Assembly: GCA_910574965.1 (NCBI GenBank)
Contig: CAJTDB010000016.1
Location: forward strand, 1-64,000
DNA length: 64,000 bases
Source: Lachnospiraceae bacterium
GTDB lineage: Bacteria > Bacillota > Clostridia > Lachnospirales > Lachnospiraceae
Reading direction: 5' to 3'
Of the stretch, positions 41,478 to 49,474 are shown one piece after another. Below the pieces are notes generated by a model that was not told the origin of the DNA, did not search any database, and worked only from the letters and a program-made list of their open reading frames with translations. Made by a program: the position numbers and the translations under genes. Every line of letters begins with the position of its first letter. Position 1 is the stretch's first letter.

Positions 41478-41632
41478 GTTACGCTCCTACCTCTGTAATT
41501 GAAGCGTCCGCATCGGGGGATTGCGCTGATTCTCGGATATACTCTGCTGTGCGAAAATACCCATAATGAAAATTCTTCTCCCTTTTCGGAAAAGTGTTCC
41601 CACTGTATATTGGAACTACTTTTCGTGTATGT

Positions 41633-41815
41633 TTATACAAGTTGCCCGGATACTGTCTTGGATTCTTCTTTCAGAGAAGCCAGCCCACGACTAATTAAAT
41701 CCCGAATCATGTCATTCTGGGTTCCTCTGTAATAGCGTTCTTTCTTTGCTGAATCCAGTTCTGCTTCCATACTTGGTGTTACAGAAATTGTGAACCTCTT
41801 TAAATTTGTAGCCAT
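41633..41815 (-). CDS. Ribbon-helix-helix (CopG/Arc-like) regulator, minus strand
   Basis: A 60-residue protein: MATNLKRFTISVTPSMEAEL is the beta strand and first helix, and NDMIRDLISRGLASLKEE the second helix of the ribbon-helix-helix fold. ATG at 41815 follows AGGAGGTG. It is divergent from a second ribbon-helix-helix gene at 41963, and the shared region holds four GGTTCACTG repeats, so it probably represses one or both promoters. Confidence 0.75.
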   Translation of the reverse strand: MATNLKRFTISVTPSMEAELDSAKKERYYRGTQNDMIRDLISRGLASLKEESKTVSGQLV

Positions 41816-41830
41816 GTATTCACCTCCTTT

Positions 41831-41943
41831 GGTTCGGTGGTTCACTGAACCTCTTTTGTTTATTATAGTGGTTCACTGGTTCACTGTCAATAGTCTTTTT
41901 TCAAAAATTGGTTCTTTACATCTCTGGTTCACTGGTGTATAAT
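41831..41943. promoter_or_regulatory. Divergent promoters with four GGTTCACTG operators
   Basis: Minus-strand promoter: TTGACA (41885-41890), 17 bases, TATAAT (41862-41867). Plus-strand promoter: TTTACA (41915-41920), 17 bases, TATAAT (41938-41943). GGTTCACTG lies at 41839, 41870, 41878 and 41926, with a degenerate copy at 41831. Two operators fill the minus -35/-10 spacer and one the plus spacer, so a bound repressor would block RNA polymerase at both. Confidence 0.85.
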
Positions 41944-41962
41944 CGCAAGTGAGGTGATGCAA

Positions 41963-42130
41963 ATGGCTACTGACAAGCCCAGATATACTGTTTCTGTAGA
42001 CAATGAGTTATTTCAAAGAATTGAGGACTTCCGATTTGAACATCGTTTTCAAACACGGTCAGAAGCTACTGTAGAACTTATTCGTTTAGGACTGGAAGCC
42101 CTAAAAAAGGAGCAAGAAGAAGGGGAATAG
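41963..42130 (+). CDS. Ribbon-helix-helix regulator, plus strand
   Basis: A 55-residue protein: MATDKPRYTVSVDNELFQRI, then EHRFQTRSEATVELIRLGLE, a ribbon-helix-helix fold. ATG at 41963 is 6-7 bases after GAGGTG. A 9-bp perfect hairpin with loop AATAG ends the gene (42117-42139). Together with the divergent gene it may form a two-repressor switch. Confidence 0.75.
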   Translation: MATDKPRYTVSVDNELFQRIEDFRFEHRFQTRSEATVELIRLGLEALKKEQEEGE

Positions 42131-42262
42131 CCCCTTCTTTCTGCATATTTATTGGCTCTTATTCACTGGGTACACAATTCCAAAAAGGGAGTTCTTATAA
42201 TTCATTGCGCTATTATAATAATTCATAGAACTATATTTGTCAATAGTATTTCAATAAAAATA

Positions 42263-42291
42263 TTGCAAAGAAGTATTTTATGTGTTATATT
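42263..42291 (+). promoter_or_regulatory. Promoter of the XRE repressor-like gene
   Basis: TTGCAA (42263-42268), 17 bases, TATATT (42286-42291), followed by AGGAGGTGAG before the ATG at 42312. The start site is very near the ribosome site. Confidence 0.65.
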
Positions 42292-42311
42292 TTTTCATAG
42301 GAGGTGAGAGC

Positions 42312-42701
42312 ATGAACGAACGTATCAAATTACTCAGAAAATCTCTAAACATGAACCAAACTGATTTTGGTAATAAAGTAGGAATAAAGCAAACCACTGT
42401 TGCCGGATACGAGAACGGAATCAGAACACCAACAGATGCAGTTATATTATCAATCTGCCGGGAATTTGACATCAGCGAGGAATGGCTCCGGACCGGCCAG
42501 GGAGAAATGAAGCTTATCGCATCCGAAGATGAAGAAGTCATGAAGTACGCAGGGATGCTTTTAAAGGACAAAGAAGATTTCGTGGCTCAGAAAATCAAGC
42601 GATTCATTGTAGGGTACGAAAAACTGGATGTAAATGATAAAAAGGTGGTCGAAAACCTTATGCGTCAGATTTTCGAGAGCGAAAAGAAAGAGCAGGGCTG
42701 A
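42312..42701 (+). CDS. XRE-family repressor-like regulator
   Basis: A 129-residue protein: MNERIKLLRKSLNMNQTDFG, VGIKQTTVAGYENGIRTPTD and the insertion ICREFDISEEWLRTGQGEM are hallmarks of CI-like XRE regulators of Firmicute prophages. The C-terminal half (KRFIVGYEKLDVNDKKVVENLM) probably dimerises; no peptidase domain is present, so self-cleavage is not expected. It is on the plus strand facing away from the early genes. Confidence 0.8.
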   Translation: MNERIKLLRKSLNMNQTDFGNKVGIKQTTVAGYENGIRTPTDAVILSICREFDISEEWLRTGQGEMKLIASEDEEVMKYAGMLLKDKEDFVAQKIKRFIVGYEKLDVNDKKVVENLMRQIFESEKKEQG

Positions 42702-42712
42702 ACCCGCTCTTC

Positions 42713-42811
42713 TCAAAGGACGAAATTTAATATGAATATGTAAATTTGTTTTAGGATCTCCGGATCGTCAATTCTGTCCAGGATTTTCATAATCAAGTTT
42801 TTGTAATTCAT
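42713..42811 (-). CDS. Small conserved phage protein, 32 residues
   Basis: MNYKNLIMKILDRIDDPEIL and a short hydrophobic end. ATG at 42811 follows GGAGGCG. Very short proteins of this kind accompany XRE regulators in Clostridia. It is the first gene after the box-flanked promoter and is convergent with the XRE gene. Confidence 0.6.
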   Translation of the reverse strand: MNYKNLIMKILDRIDDPEILKQIYIFILNFVL

Positions 42812-42837
42812 TCTTTTCGCCTCCGTTCTTTCCGAGT

Positions 42838-42908
42838 CGAACGTTTGTTCTTTCTATATAATACCAAATCATTCACATGATTTCAATAGTTTTGCGAACG
42901 TTTGTTCC
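42838..42908 (-). promoter_or_regulatory. Promoter between two GAAC-N4-GTTC boxes
   Basis: CGAACGTTTGTTC occurs identically at 42838-42850 and 42895-42907. Between them, on the minus strand, TTGAAA (42881-42886), 17 bases, TATTAT (42858-42863). The box fits the Gram-positive LexA (DinR) consensus GAAC-N4-GTTC; it could instead be the operator of a phage repressor. Confidence 0.7.
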
Positions 42909-42922
42909 TTTTTATAACCCTT

Positions 42923-43165
42923 TCACTTTATTAACGATTCAGGCAGATGCATTTGACAGTTTTGAGGAATTTGTCCCAGTACTAGGACACTTTCTAAATA
43001 ATCAGACTCATACAGAGAGGAGAGTGGTATTTTCAATCCCTTTGCCAGCAGCTCCATGGTATCCATCCTGGGACTGTTCTGGTTATTTGCGATCCAATTG
43101 ATCGTAGATTTTGGCACCCCGGTCATGATTTCTACTTGTCTGGATGTCAGATTATTTTTATACAT
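42923..43165 (-). CDS. XRE-family helix-turn-helix protein
   Basis: About 80 residues: LTSRQVEIMTGVPKSTINWI, then ANNQNSPRMDTMELLAKGLK is an XRE helix-turn-helix. The tail is short (SDYLESVLVLGQIPQN). ATG at 43165 has GGTGAT upstream; a start eight codons earlier lacks a ribosome site. A Cro-like partner of the other XRE regulator is likely from position. Confidence 0.65.
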   Translation of the reverse strand: MYKNNLTSRQVEIMTGVPKSTINWIANNQNSPRMDTMELLAKGLKIPLSSLYESDYLESVLVLGQIPQNCQMHLPESLIK

Positions 43166-43353
43166 GTTATCACCAAGCAGAATCTTCATATTATCAGTTT
43201 ATCCGGAAGCGTTCTTCAAATCTACCTGGAATAGATTCCATCATGGCGGATAACTTTTGATATGATCATGACTGCACACTACCGCACCTGCATATTGTGG
43301 ACATTTTAGTTTAGGTAAACTATCTGTAAAAACATACAAAGGAGAACCAGGGT

Positions 43354-44682
43354 ATGAGTACTCAAAAGCAAACCTCAAAGGGCAGCTGTCTAAAAACCAT
43401 TCTCATTGCGGCATTGGTCCTTGTATTATTCAGCTTCGTAGTTGGATTCGGGTGGATTGCAGGCGTCATTTGGCTATTATTTTTCAGGAAGAAATTAGGG
43501 AATGAACCGGAGCGTCAGAAGAAGATGACGATTGTCATCTCTGCCCTTTCAGTTTTTTCCTTTTTCTTTATGGTATATTCGTTTGTATCACACCCTCAGT
43601 TAAAATCTATCGCCATTTCTTCTGATCTGGCCGGACAGGAATTAGATATCGATCAAGACTATGTCATCAACATAGAATGCAGTCCAGAGAATGCTGCTCC
43701 GTCTTATTTTACATATAATATTGACGGTTCTTGCGCTGTCTTAAGTAAATCGAACGCCGATGATTCGAAAGCAATATTACACACTGTGTCCGAAGGAACT
43801 GCTGTTATCTCTGTGTCATATGGAGAAGTCACCAGCAACATTTTGGAATTCACGATTGTCGATGCAGATGCACAGAAGGCCGCCCAAGAAGATGATGAGC
43901 CGACAGAAATATCTCCGGAAGATGACACTTCCGATGTCTTTGATTTTTCAGACCCCAGTGCAGCAGTTCCTGATATCAGTAAGCTCTCTGTTAAACACGG
44001 AGAATTATTGAGCGTTATCAACACGGAAGGCACTGTGGTTGTGAAGGTCAAGATAGAAGCGAGTTTTTCCAATCAGCTTACAATCGACCAAAACTATTTC
44101 AATGTGGCTGATCTGGTAAAAAACCATGGTTTTAACACTTGCAATGAGCTGCAGTACTGGGCCGTCGCAGATATGACCAACGGGGAAGAATCGAAATGTA
44201 TCTTCTTCACACTTGACAAAGATACCATAGATAACCTGTACAACGAACATATTGTCGAGAACCAGCTTGGAAATTATGTTACAGATTTATGGATTCTTCC
44301 AAGCCTTCTGGGTGACGCACAAATCTCCACTGAGACATCTGCTTCCGAAGAGCAGAGCGGCGCCGGAACAGCTGTTACCGAAGAAGAGCCTAGCACGGAA
44401 GAACCGGCCGCTCCAGATCGTTCTACCAGCGAACCGGAAGGCTCTTCCCAGCCCCCTGTCTCATCTGGATCCGACAACGGAGAAAACTTCAATACCTACG
44501 ATAACGCCGAACAACAGCAAACCACTGCGACTTATGTGTTGAACACATCCTCCCACAAGATCCATTATCCAAGCTGCAGCAGTGTAAAGAAAATCGCACC
44601 TCATAACTACAGCACTTCCAGTCTTTCGTTGGAAGAGCTGAAAAGTCAAGGATACAGTACATGCGGAATTTGCTTTAAATAA
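43354..44682 (+). CDS. Membrane protein with Ig-like and C-terminal Cys domains
   Basis: A 442-residue protein. Membrane segments at about 14-42 and 58-77 with a short basic loop, then a beta-rich Ig-like part (LKSIAISSDLAGQELDIDQD), a Ser/Glu/Pro-rich linker (about 340-385), and SSHKIHYPSCSSVKKIAPHN ... YSTCGICFK, the Cys-rich Ada/Zn-like end also found on Firmicute surface proteins. It lies between the regulators and the integrase, so it may be a lysogenic conversion gene. Function not known. Confidence 0.7.
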   Translation: MSTQKQTSKGSCLKTILIAALVLVLFSFVVGFGWIAGVIWLLFFRKKLGNEPERQKKMTIVISALSVFSFFFMVYSFVSHPQLKSIAISSDLAGQELDIDQDYVINIECSPENAAPSYFTYNIDGSCAVLSKSNADDSKAILHTVSEGTAVISVSYGEVTSNILEFTIVDADAQKAAQEDDEPTEISPEDDTSDVFDFSDPSAAVPDISKLSVKHGELLSVINTEGTVVVKVKIEASFSNQLTIDQNYFNVADLVKNHGFNTCNELQYWAVADMTNGEESKCIFFTLDKDTIDNLYNEHIVENQLGNYVTDLWILPSLLGDAQISTETSASEEQSGAGTAVTEEEPSTEEPAAPDRSTSEPEGSSQPPVSSGSDNGENFNTYDNAEQQQTTATYVLNTSSHKIHYPSCSSVKKIAPHNYSTSSLSLEELKSQGYSTCGICFK

Positions 44683-44733
44683 TTCTGATAGTACACTTTC
44701 ATTTTTATAACGTAGAATTTTATATCTCCGGTA

Positions 44734-44793
44734 TTTGCGCCGGCGCAAAATAAAAACCGGCTCCTGCGCCAACAGGAACCGATTTTATATAGA
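44734..44793. terminator. Palindrome and hairpin after the membrane protein gene
   Basis: TTTGCGCCGGCGCAAA (44734-44749) is a perfect 16-base palindrome, followed by CGGCTCCTG-cgccaa-CAGGAACCG and ATTTTAT. The second hairpin is a probable plus-strand terminator. Confidence 0.5.
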
Positions 44794-44807
44794 TACTGTT
44801 CTGGCTG

Positions 44808-44840
44808 TCCCAGCACAATATCCCTGCACATGGATATTAT
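44808..44840. repeat. Hairpin element shared with the tRNA-like locus
   Basis: AATATCC-ctgcacat-GGATATT plus its flank CAGCACA matches, nearly base for base over about 27 bases, the anticodon-arm region of the tRNA-like sequence at 40006-40032, in the opposite orientation relative to the window. It lies 80-110 bases upstream of the integrase gene. Confidence 0.65.
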
Positions 44841-44918
44841 ATCATCTCATAGGGACATCTGGCAACAGGTGTATTTTTTATACTCATTTTATTTTTTACA
44901 CATAAGGAGGACACCACT

Positions 44919-46133
44919 ATGAGAGGAAGTATCCAGTACAAAGAGGCGACCGGTAAGCATTATCCCGTCATCTACGACAAGGAAACCGGAAAACACAAGT
45001 GGGGAAAAGGGCATAGAAGTCCCAGGGAAGCCGAGAGAGAGCTTCGATCTATGCTGCGCAAATATGATAACCATGCGATCACGTTCGGCCGGCAGGAGAC
45101 CTTTGAGACAGTCTACAGAGAATTTGACGAGACGGTTATCCCGGAGCGGTACCGATCCGAAGGGCAGCGCCGTACCATCCGGGGAAATTTCCGGAAGCAT
45201 ATTCTGCCTGTCTTCGGCCGGATCCGCGTGGACCGCATCCAGCAGAGAGATATCCAGCGTCTGATGCACGAGATCCGTATAGACAAGGTCATCACTGAGG
45301 ATGGCGTGAAGAAGACGGTCCAGGTACCTGCCTCCCCCGCCACCAAGCATAAGATCCTGCAGGGCCTGAATGTCTTTTTTGCTACTTGTGTAAAATGGGG
45401 CATGATCGCGAGGGAGGACAATCCCTGTGACGGGATCGAGCTGCGGTCCGCCTCCATCCAGGTTCCCGAAGTATGGAGCGAGGACGATTTATCATTTTTC
45501 CTGGCATCCGGCATCGTCCGCCAGAGTCCTTATTACCTGGCTCTGCTCATTATCGCCACTACCGGCCTCTCCCGATCGGAAGCCTGCGGACTGAAATGGT
45601 CCCTCTGGAATGGTACTTATTTCATCCTGGATCATGGCGTAGATGCCTATGGTAATGTAACAGACATGAAGACTTCATTCAGAAAGCGCCGGGCGGAGCT
45701 GATGCCGTTCGTGATCGAGAAGGTCAAAGAGCACCGAAAACGCCAGCAGATGATCGCTCGTGCAGTGGACGGCGCTGCGGTCTGGCCGGAATATGTTCTT
45801 ACCGATCCTATGAATAACCCACTGAAAGCAGATGCGATCTCCAAAAATTTCAAGAAGCTGTGTCGGCGCCTAAATGCAGAGGGCGCAGACCTGCCAGATA
45901 TCCCGCTAAAGAACCTGCGTCATACTTTCGCATCCTTCATGATCTATGACGACGTCAATATCCGGATCGTAGCCGATGCACTCGGTCACTCGCGAACCAG
46001 CACAACGCAGAACTATTATCAGGGAATGGCAAAGAAATCCATGCATCGAAGTGAGATCCTGAAGATAGGAAATAAACTCTTTTCGGAGCAAAATCACAAT
46101 TCGTTTGAAAAACCGTTAGAAAGAGCAGAATAA
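44919..46133 (+). CDS. int: Tyrosine integrase of the prophage
   Basis: A 404-residue site-specific integrase. An AP2-like arm domain (MRGSIQYKEATGKHYPVIYD) leads, then the SAM-like core-binding domain, then catalytic residues: TTGLSRSEACGLKW (Arg), LKNLRHTFASF (His and Arg), DALGHSRTSTTQNYY (His and Tyr). AAGGAGG precedes the ATG. Its end is 63 bases from the 3' end of tRNA-Gly(GCC), the probable attachment site. Confidence 0.93.
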   Translation: MRGSIQYKEATGKHYPVIYDKETGKHKWGKGHRSPREAERELRSMLRKYDNHAITFGRQETFETVYREFDETVIPERYRSEGQRRTIRGNFRKHILPVFGRIRVDRIQQRDIQRLMHEIRIDKVITEDGVKKTVQVPASPATKHKILQGLNVFFATCVKWGMIAREDNPCDGIELRSASIQVPEVWSEDDLSFFLASGIVRQSPYYLALLIIATTGLSRSEACGLKWSLWNGTYFILDHGVDAYGNVTDMKTSFRKRRAELMPFVIEKVKEHRKRQQMIARAVDGAAVWPEYVLTDPMNNPLKADAISKNFKKLCRRLNAEGADLPDIPLKNLRHTFASFMIYDDVNIRIVADALGHSRTSTTQNYYQGMAKKSMHRSEILKIGNKLFSEQNHNSFEKPLERAE

Positions 46134-46139
46134 AGACAA

Positions 46140-46180
46140 TGAAAAAGGGTTCCCGAATCTCTCGGAAACCCTTTATTTTC
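46140..46180. terminator. Terminator between int and tRNA-Gly
   Basis: AAAGGGTTcCCGA-atctc-TCGGaAACCCTTT, with T-runs on both sides, so it can end both int and the tRNA transcript. Confidence 0.7.
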
Positions 46181-46196
46181 AGGTTCTTCACCCAAA

Positions 46197-46267
46197 GCAC
46201 GAGACGGGATTCGAACCCGCGACCCTCGCCTTGGCAAGGCGATACTCCACCACTGAGCCACTCGTGC
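46197..46267 (-). tRNA. tRNA-Gly (GCC)
   Basis: On the minus strand GCACGAG ... CTCGTGC forms the acceptor, CGCGGGTTCGAATCCCG the T arm, and the anticodon loop CTTGCCAAG gives GCC for glycine. CCA is not encoded. Its 3' end faces the prophage integrase, so it is the likely attB carrier. Confidence 0.93.
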
Positions 46268-46293
46268 ATATATGTAAAACCCTTTCGGGTGAA

Positions 46294-46363
46294 GCGGGTG
46301 ATGGGAATCGAACCCACGTATCCAGCTTGGAAGGCTGGTGTTCTACCATTGAACTACACCCGC
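46294..46363 (-). tRNA. tRNA-Gly (UCC)
   Basis: On the minus strand GCGGGTG ... CACCCGC acceptor, GTGGGTTCGATTCCCAT T arm, and anticodon loop CTTCCAAG giving UCC for glycine. It is upstream of tRNA-Gly(GCC) in the same transcript, with short CCCTTTCGGG hairpins around. Confidence 0.93.
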
Positions 46364-46448
46364 ATATATGTAAAAACCCTTTCGGGTTGTTTGCCTTTAC
46401 AGAGAACTTTTAAGCTGTGCTTTGGTGCTCTCCCCTGCAACAATACGT

Positions 46449-46477
46449 ATTCTACTATGGGTTTTTGTAAATGTCAA
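46449..46477 (-). promoter_or_regulatory. tRNA-Gly operon promoter
   Basis: TTGACA (46472-46477), 17 bases, TAGAAT (46449-46454) on the minus strand, about 85 bases upstream of tRNA-Gly(UCC). Confidence 0.75.
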
Positions 46478-46531
46478 GATGTTTTTTTAATTTTTTTAAA
46501 TTTTTCAGTTCCCTCTTTACCAGGGCCGATA

Positions 46532-46561
46532 CCTGGTACAGACAACGTATTCTGTACCAGG
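46532..46561. terminator. Stem-loop after the sugar kinase gene
   Basis: CCTGGTACAGA and TCTGTACCAGG pair perfectly (11 bp). No T-run follows, so termination may depend on other factors. Confidence 0.5.
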
Positions 46562-46582
46562 CCGGCTGCCTGAAACCCTCTT

Positions 46583-48178
46583 TTATCTCATGCTGTCCAC
46601 CGCAGCTCTCTCAATCGGAAATCCTGCCTGATATCTGCGGATAAATGCGTCAAATCCCTGAACGTCTTCCGGAGCGGGTTCCATCTTCTCCCCTTCCTCT
46701 CCGCCGAAGACCTTCTCCTGCAGATAATCTTCCAGTGTCTCGTCCTCTTCTTTCTGAATCATATAGGAAGCCAGAAGCGCAATGCCCCATGCACCGCCCT
46801 CTCCTGCAGTCTTCATCACGGATACCGCAGCTCCCATAGCTCCCGCCAGGATGCTTTGTCCTACTCCTTTGGTCTTAAAAAGACCGCCGTGGCCGGTGAT
46901 TCGGTCAATGACTGCATGTTCTTCCTTCATCAGAATGTCCATGCCGACTTTCAGTGCCCCAAGGGAAGTGTAGAGATGGGTCCGCATAAAATTCGCCAGG
47001 CTGAACTTACTGTCCGGCATACGCACGAACAGAGGACGTCCTTCCTCAAAGCCTGTAATATGTTCTCCGGAAAAATAATTGTAGGCCAGAAGACCGCCGC
47101 AGTCCTTGTCCCCTTCCAACGCCTTCCGATACAGGGTGCCGAAAAGCTGGTCCATGTCTGCCTTAATCCCAAAACTTTCTGCAAATTCTTTGAAAAGATT
47201 CACCCATGCATTCAGATCCGACGTACAATTATTGCAGTGTACCATAGCCACTGCATCACCGCTGGGTGTCGTTACCATATCGATCTCTTCATAAACTTTC
47301 TGAAGCTCTTTCTCCAGAACGAGCATGGCAAATACAGACGTTCCTGCAGACACGTTGCCTGTACGCTGCTTTACACTGTTCGTTGCTGCCATGCCGGTTC
47401 CTGCGTCTCCTTCCGGCGGGCAGAGCGGGCAGCCGGCCTGCAGCGTCCCTGTCGGATCTAAAAGCTTCGCGCCCTCTGCGCTTAAGATACCGGCCTGATC
47501 CCCTGCCACCAGCACTTTCGGCAAAATCTCTTCCACTTTCCACGGATAGCCTTTAGGCGCTGTAAGCTGATTAAATTTATCAATCATGGACGCATAATAA
47601 GTCCTGGTGTGGGAATCAATGGGAAACATACCGGAAGCGCTTCCGACGCCCACCACTCGCTCACCAGTCAACTGCCAGTGGATATAGCCATCCAGAGTTG
47701 TAATATAATCCACATCCGGAACATGTGCTTCCCCGTTCAGAATCGCCTGGTACAGATGAGCGATACTCCACCTTTGAGGCACATGGAACTGAAATGCCTC
47801 TGTCAGCGCTTCCGAAGCCTGCTGAGTGATAGTATTTCTCCAGGTGCGGAAAGGAACCAGAAGCTCTCCCTTCTTATTAAAAGCCAGATAACCGTGCATC
47901 ATGGCACTGAAGCCGATGGCCCCAAGCTTCTCCACCGTTACTCCGTACTGCTTCTTCACATCCTCTGTCATCTTCCGATAGCAGTCCTGAAGCCCCGCCC
48001 AGACGTCTTCTAAGGCATACGTCCAGATCCCGTTCTCCAGACGGTTCTCCCAGTCGTGAGCGCCGGAGGCAATAGGTGTATTCTTTTCATCCACCAGCAC
48101 CGCTTTGATTCTGGTGGAGCCAAGCTCAATCCCCAGTACCGCTTTCCCGTTCATGATCGTGTTTTTTGCATCACTCAT
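46583..48178 (-). CDS. FGGY-family carbohydrate kinase
   Basis: A 531-residue kinase of the FGGY family, which includes xylulokinase and ribulokinase. [20 protein letters not shown] is the first phosphate-binding loop of the actin-like fold, with [12 protein letters not shown] and [13 protein letters not shown] further in. The catalytic Asp lies in [11 protein letters not shown]. The substrate cannot be told; no sugar transporter or isomerase gene is adjacent. A good TTGAAA-17-TATCAT promoter lies at 48260-48288. This is the first chromosomal protein gene past the prophage. Confidence 0.88.
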   Translation of the reverse strand: MSDAKNTIMNGKAVLGIELGSTRIKAVLVDEKNTPIASGAHDWENRLENGIWTYALEDVWAGLQDCYRKMTEDVKKQYGVTVEKLGAIGFSAMMHGYLAFNKKGELLVPFRTWRNTITQQASEALTEAFQFHVPQRWSIAHLYQAILNGEAHVPDVDYITTLDGYIHWQLTGERVVGVGSASGMFPIDSHTRTYYASMIDKFNQLTAPKGYPWKVEEILPKVLVAGDQAGILSAEGAKLLDPTGTLQAGCPLCPPEGDAGTGMAATNSVKQRTGNVSAGTSVFAMLVLEKELQKVYEEIDMVTTPSGDAVAMVHCNNCTSDLNAWVNLFKEFAESFGIKADMDQLFGTLYRKALEGDKDCGGLLAYNYFSGEHITGFEEGRPLFVRMPDSKFSLANFMRTHLYTSLGALKVGMDILMKEEHAVIDRITGHGGLFKTKGVGQSILAGAMGAAVSVMKTAGEGGAWGIALLASYMIQKEEDETLEDYLQEKVFGGEEGEKMEPAPEDVQGFDAFIRRYQAGFPIERAAVDSMR

Positions 48179-48259
48179 ACTCTTAATATCCTCCTGTTAA
48201 AATCCCGCATCAGCCCAAAGAGGACAGACGCTCCATACCTCTTTTTCTTCTTATTATAT

Positions 48260-48288
48260 ATGATACCATAGGGGAAGAAGAATTTCAA
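48260..48288 (-). promoter_or_regulatory. Promoter of the FGGY kinase
   Basis: TTGAAA (48283-48288), 17 bases, TATCAT (48260-48265) on the minus strand. Confidence 0.65.
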
Positions 48289-48296
48289 AAGAATTT

Positions 48297-48596
48297 CTAC
48301 AAAAACAACTCCGTCACAAACACGGCCAGACAAGCCGCCGCTGCCACGGTTACCAGACTCTTCTTATAAAATGCCAGTACGACTGCCGCTGCCACCCCGG
48401 CCAAGGCGCTCTTCAGATTTCCGGTTGCATACAAAATAGCCGGAAATGTCATAGCCGTCAGACAGGTATACGGTACATAGTACAGAAATGACCGAAGGTA
48501 CCGGTTTTCGATCCTTTCATGAAAAACCGTCAGCGGGATGACCCGGATCAGATAGGTCACCAGAGCCATAACCGCAATATACATATATACTTTCAT
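48297..48596 (-). CDS. azlD: AzlD branched-chain amino acid export subunit
   Basis: A 99-residue protein with three or four membrane helices: MALVTYLIRVIPLTVFHERI, FLYYVPYTCLTAMTFPAILY and a long Ala/Val-rich end. This is the small AzlD partner of AzlC, exporting branched-chain amino acids or analogues. It begins one base after the azlC stop. Confidence 0.9.
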   Translation of the reverse strand: MKVYMYIAVMALVTYLIRVIPLTVFHERIENRYLRSFLYYVPYTCLTAMTFPAILYATGNLKSALAGVAAAVVLAFYKKSLVTVAAAACLAVFVTELFL

Positions 48597-49298
48597 CTAT
48601 GTATCCTCCTCTACCGGCCATAAGACCGCCCCTGCTGCGGAGGCCGCCACAGTGCAGATGATGATCGAAACACCGGCGGAGAGTCCGGAAAATGCCGGAA
48701 CATAGTAGAACAGGCAGCTTAAGAGCGCGGACAGCACCGCAGCAAAAAGCACCGGTTTCGCCTTCCTTGCCGCCGGAACAACAACCGCTATAAACATTCC
48801 GTACAGAGCAACGCTCAAAGCATTATTGATTGATGCCGGAAGCAGATTCCCGGCTGCTGCTCCGCATGCAGTCCCCAGAGTCCAGCCCAGAACGGGCAGA
48901 ACCTGCAGACCAGCCATATATGAAAAGGACAGTTCCTTCCCATGCGACATAGCCACCGCAAAGATCTCATCCGTATTGGCAAATGCGATTACAAGCCGCT
49001 GCCCCATGGTCACATTCCGGGACAGTTTCTGAGAGAGCGACAGACTCATAAGCGCATATCTCAGATTAATAATAAGCTGCGTAAGTGCCATTTCCAGAAA
49101 AGCTCCGCCGGCAATGATAATCTGCAGACCGGCAAACTGTCCGGCACTGGTCATATTGGTCAGGCTGGTCAGGGCCGCCTGGAACACCGACAGCCCTCCT
49201 CCTGCAGCCATAATCCCAAAGCTGAAGCTCACGGAAAAGTACCCAAGCGCAATAGGTATTCCATCCCGCAGTCCCTGTTGTATCTCTTTTTTCTTCAT
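48597..49298 (-). CDS. azlC: AzlC branched-chain amino acid permease
   Basis: A 233-residue membrane protein with about seven helices; GIPIALGYFSVSFSFGIMAA and SLTNMTSAGQFAGLQIIIAG are the AzlC family start. Forms an exporter with AzlD. Its ATG overlaps the stop of the upstream small gene as ATGA. Confidence 0.9.
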   Translation of the reverse strand: MKKKEIQQGLRDGIPIALGYFSVSFSFGIMAAGGGLSVFQAALTSLTNMTSAGQFAGLQIIIAGGAFLEMALTQLIINLRYALMSLSLSQKLSRNVTMGQRLVIAFANTDEIFAVAMSHGKELSFSYMAGLQVLPVLGWTLGTACGAAAGNLLPASINNALSVALYGMFIAVVVPAARKAKPVLFAAVLSALLSCLFYYVPAFSGLSAGVSIIICTVAASAAGAVLWPVEEDT

Positions 49299-49456
49299 TT
49301 CTTTTTATCCTGTATGCCGCGGCGCTTATGGCAGAGTTCCCGGTTCCCGCAGGATGCACAGCCCCTGCCGCAGCCTCTTTTGGAACCGCGGTTCGTATAG
49401 ATCATAACAGCCATCGCAGTTCCGCACACTGCCAGCGCAAACAAAAGCACTGCCAT
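49295..49456 (-). CDS. Small Cys-rich membrane protein before azlC
   Basis: ATG at 49456 reads MAVLLFALAVCGTAMAVMIY, one membrane span, then RGCGRGCASCGNRELCH, a Cys-rich tail, and ends KKK. The layout matches FeoB-associated Cys-rich membrane proteins, although no feoB is nearby. The 53-residue frame overlaps azlC by four bases. Metal handling is an inference from the Cys motif. Confidence 0.6.
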   Translation of the reverse strand: MAVLLFALAVCGTAMAVMIYTNRGSKRGCGRGCASCGNRELCHKRRGIQDKKK

Positions 49457-49474
49457 AAGACCTTCACCTGCTTT

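Larger units (their letters stand above)
1..46196. mobile_element. Contractile-tailed prophage, left end outside the window
   Basis: Terminase, portal, prohead protease, capsid, tail sheath, tail tube, tape measure and baseplate genes follow each other on the minus strand, which defines a myovirus with a lambda-like head and P2-like tail. A tyrosine integrase ends 63 bases from the 3' end of a tRNA-Gly gene, which is the expected right attachment site. The tail fibre gene runs off the left edge, so the left attachment site is not seen. The portal gene is split by a second element, so the prophage should be unable to package DNA unless that element excises. Confidence 0.9.

Noticed and set aside
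44734-44749. TTTGCGCCGGCGCAAA palindrome as a phage-wide motif
   Set aside because: Similar GCGCCGGCG strings at about 10203, 25990 and 30988 lie in coding or unrelated positions and are not full-length; I could not show a pattern.
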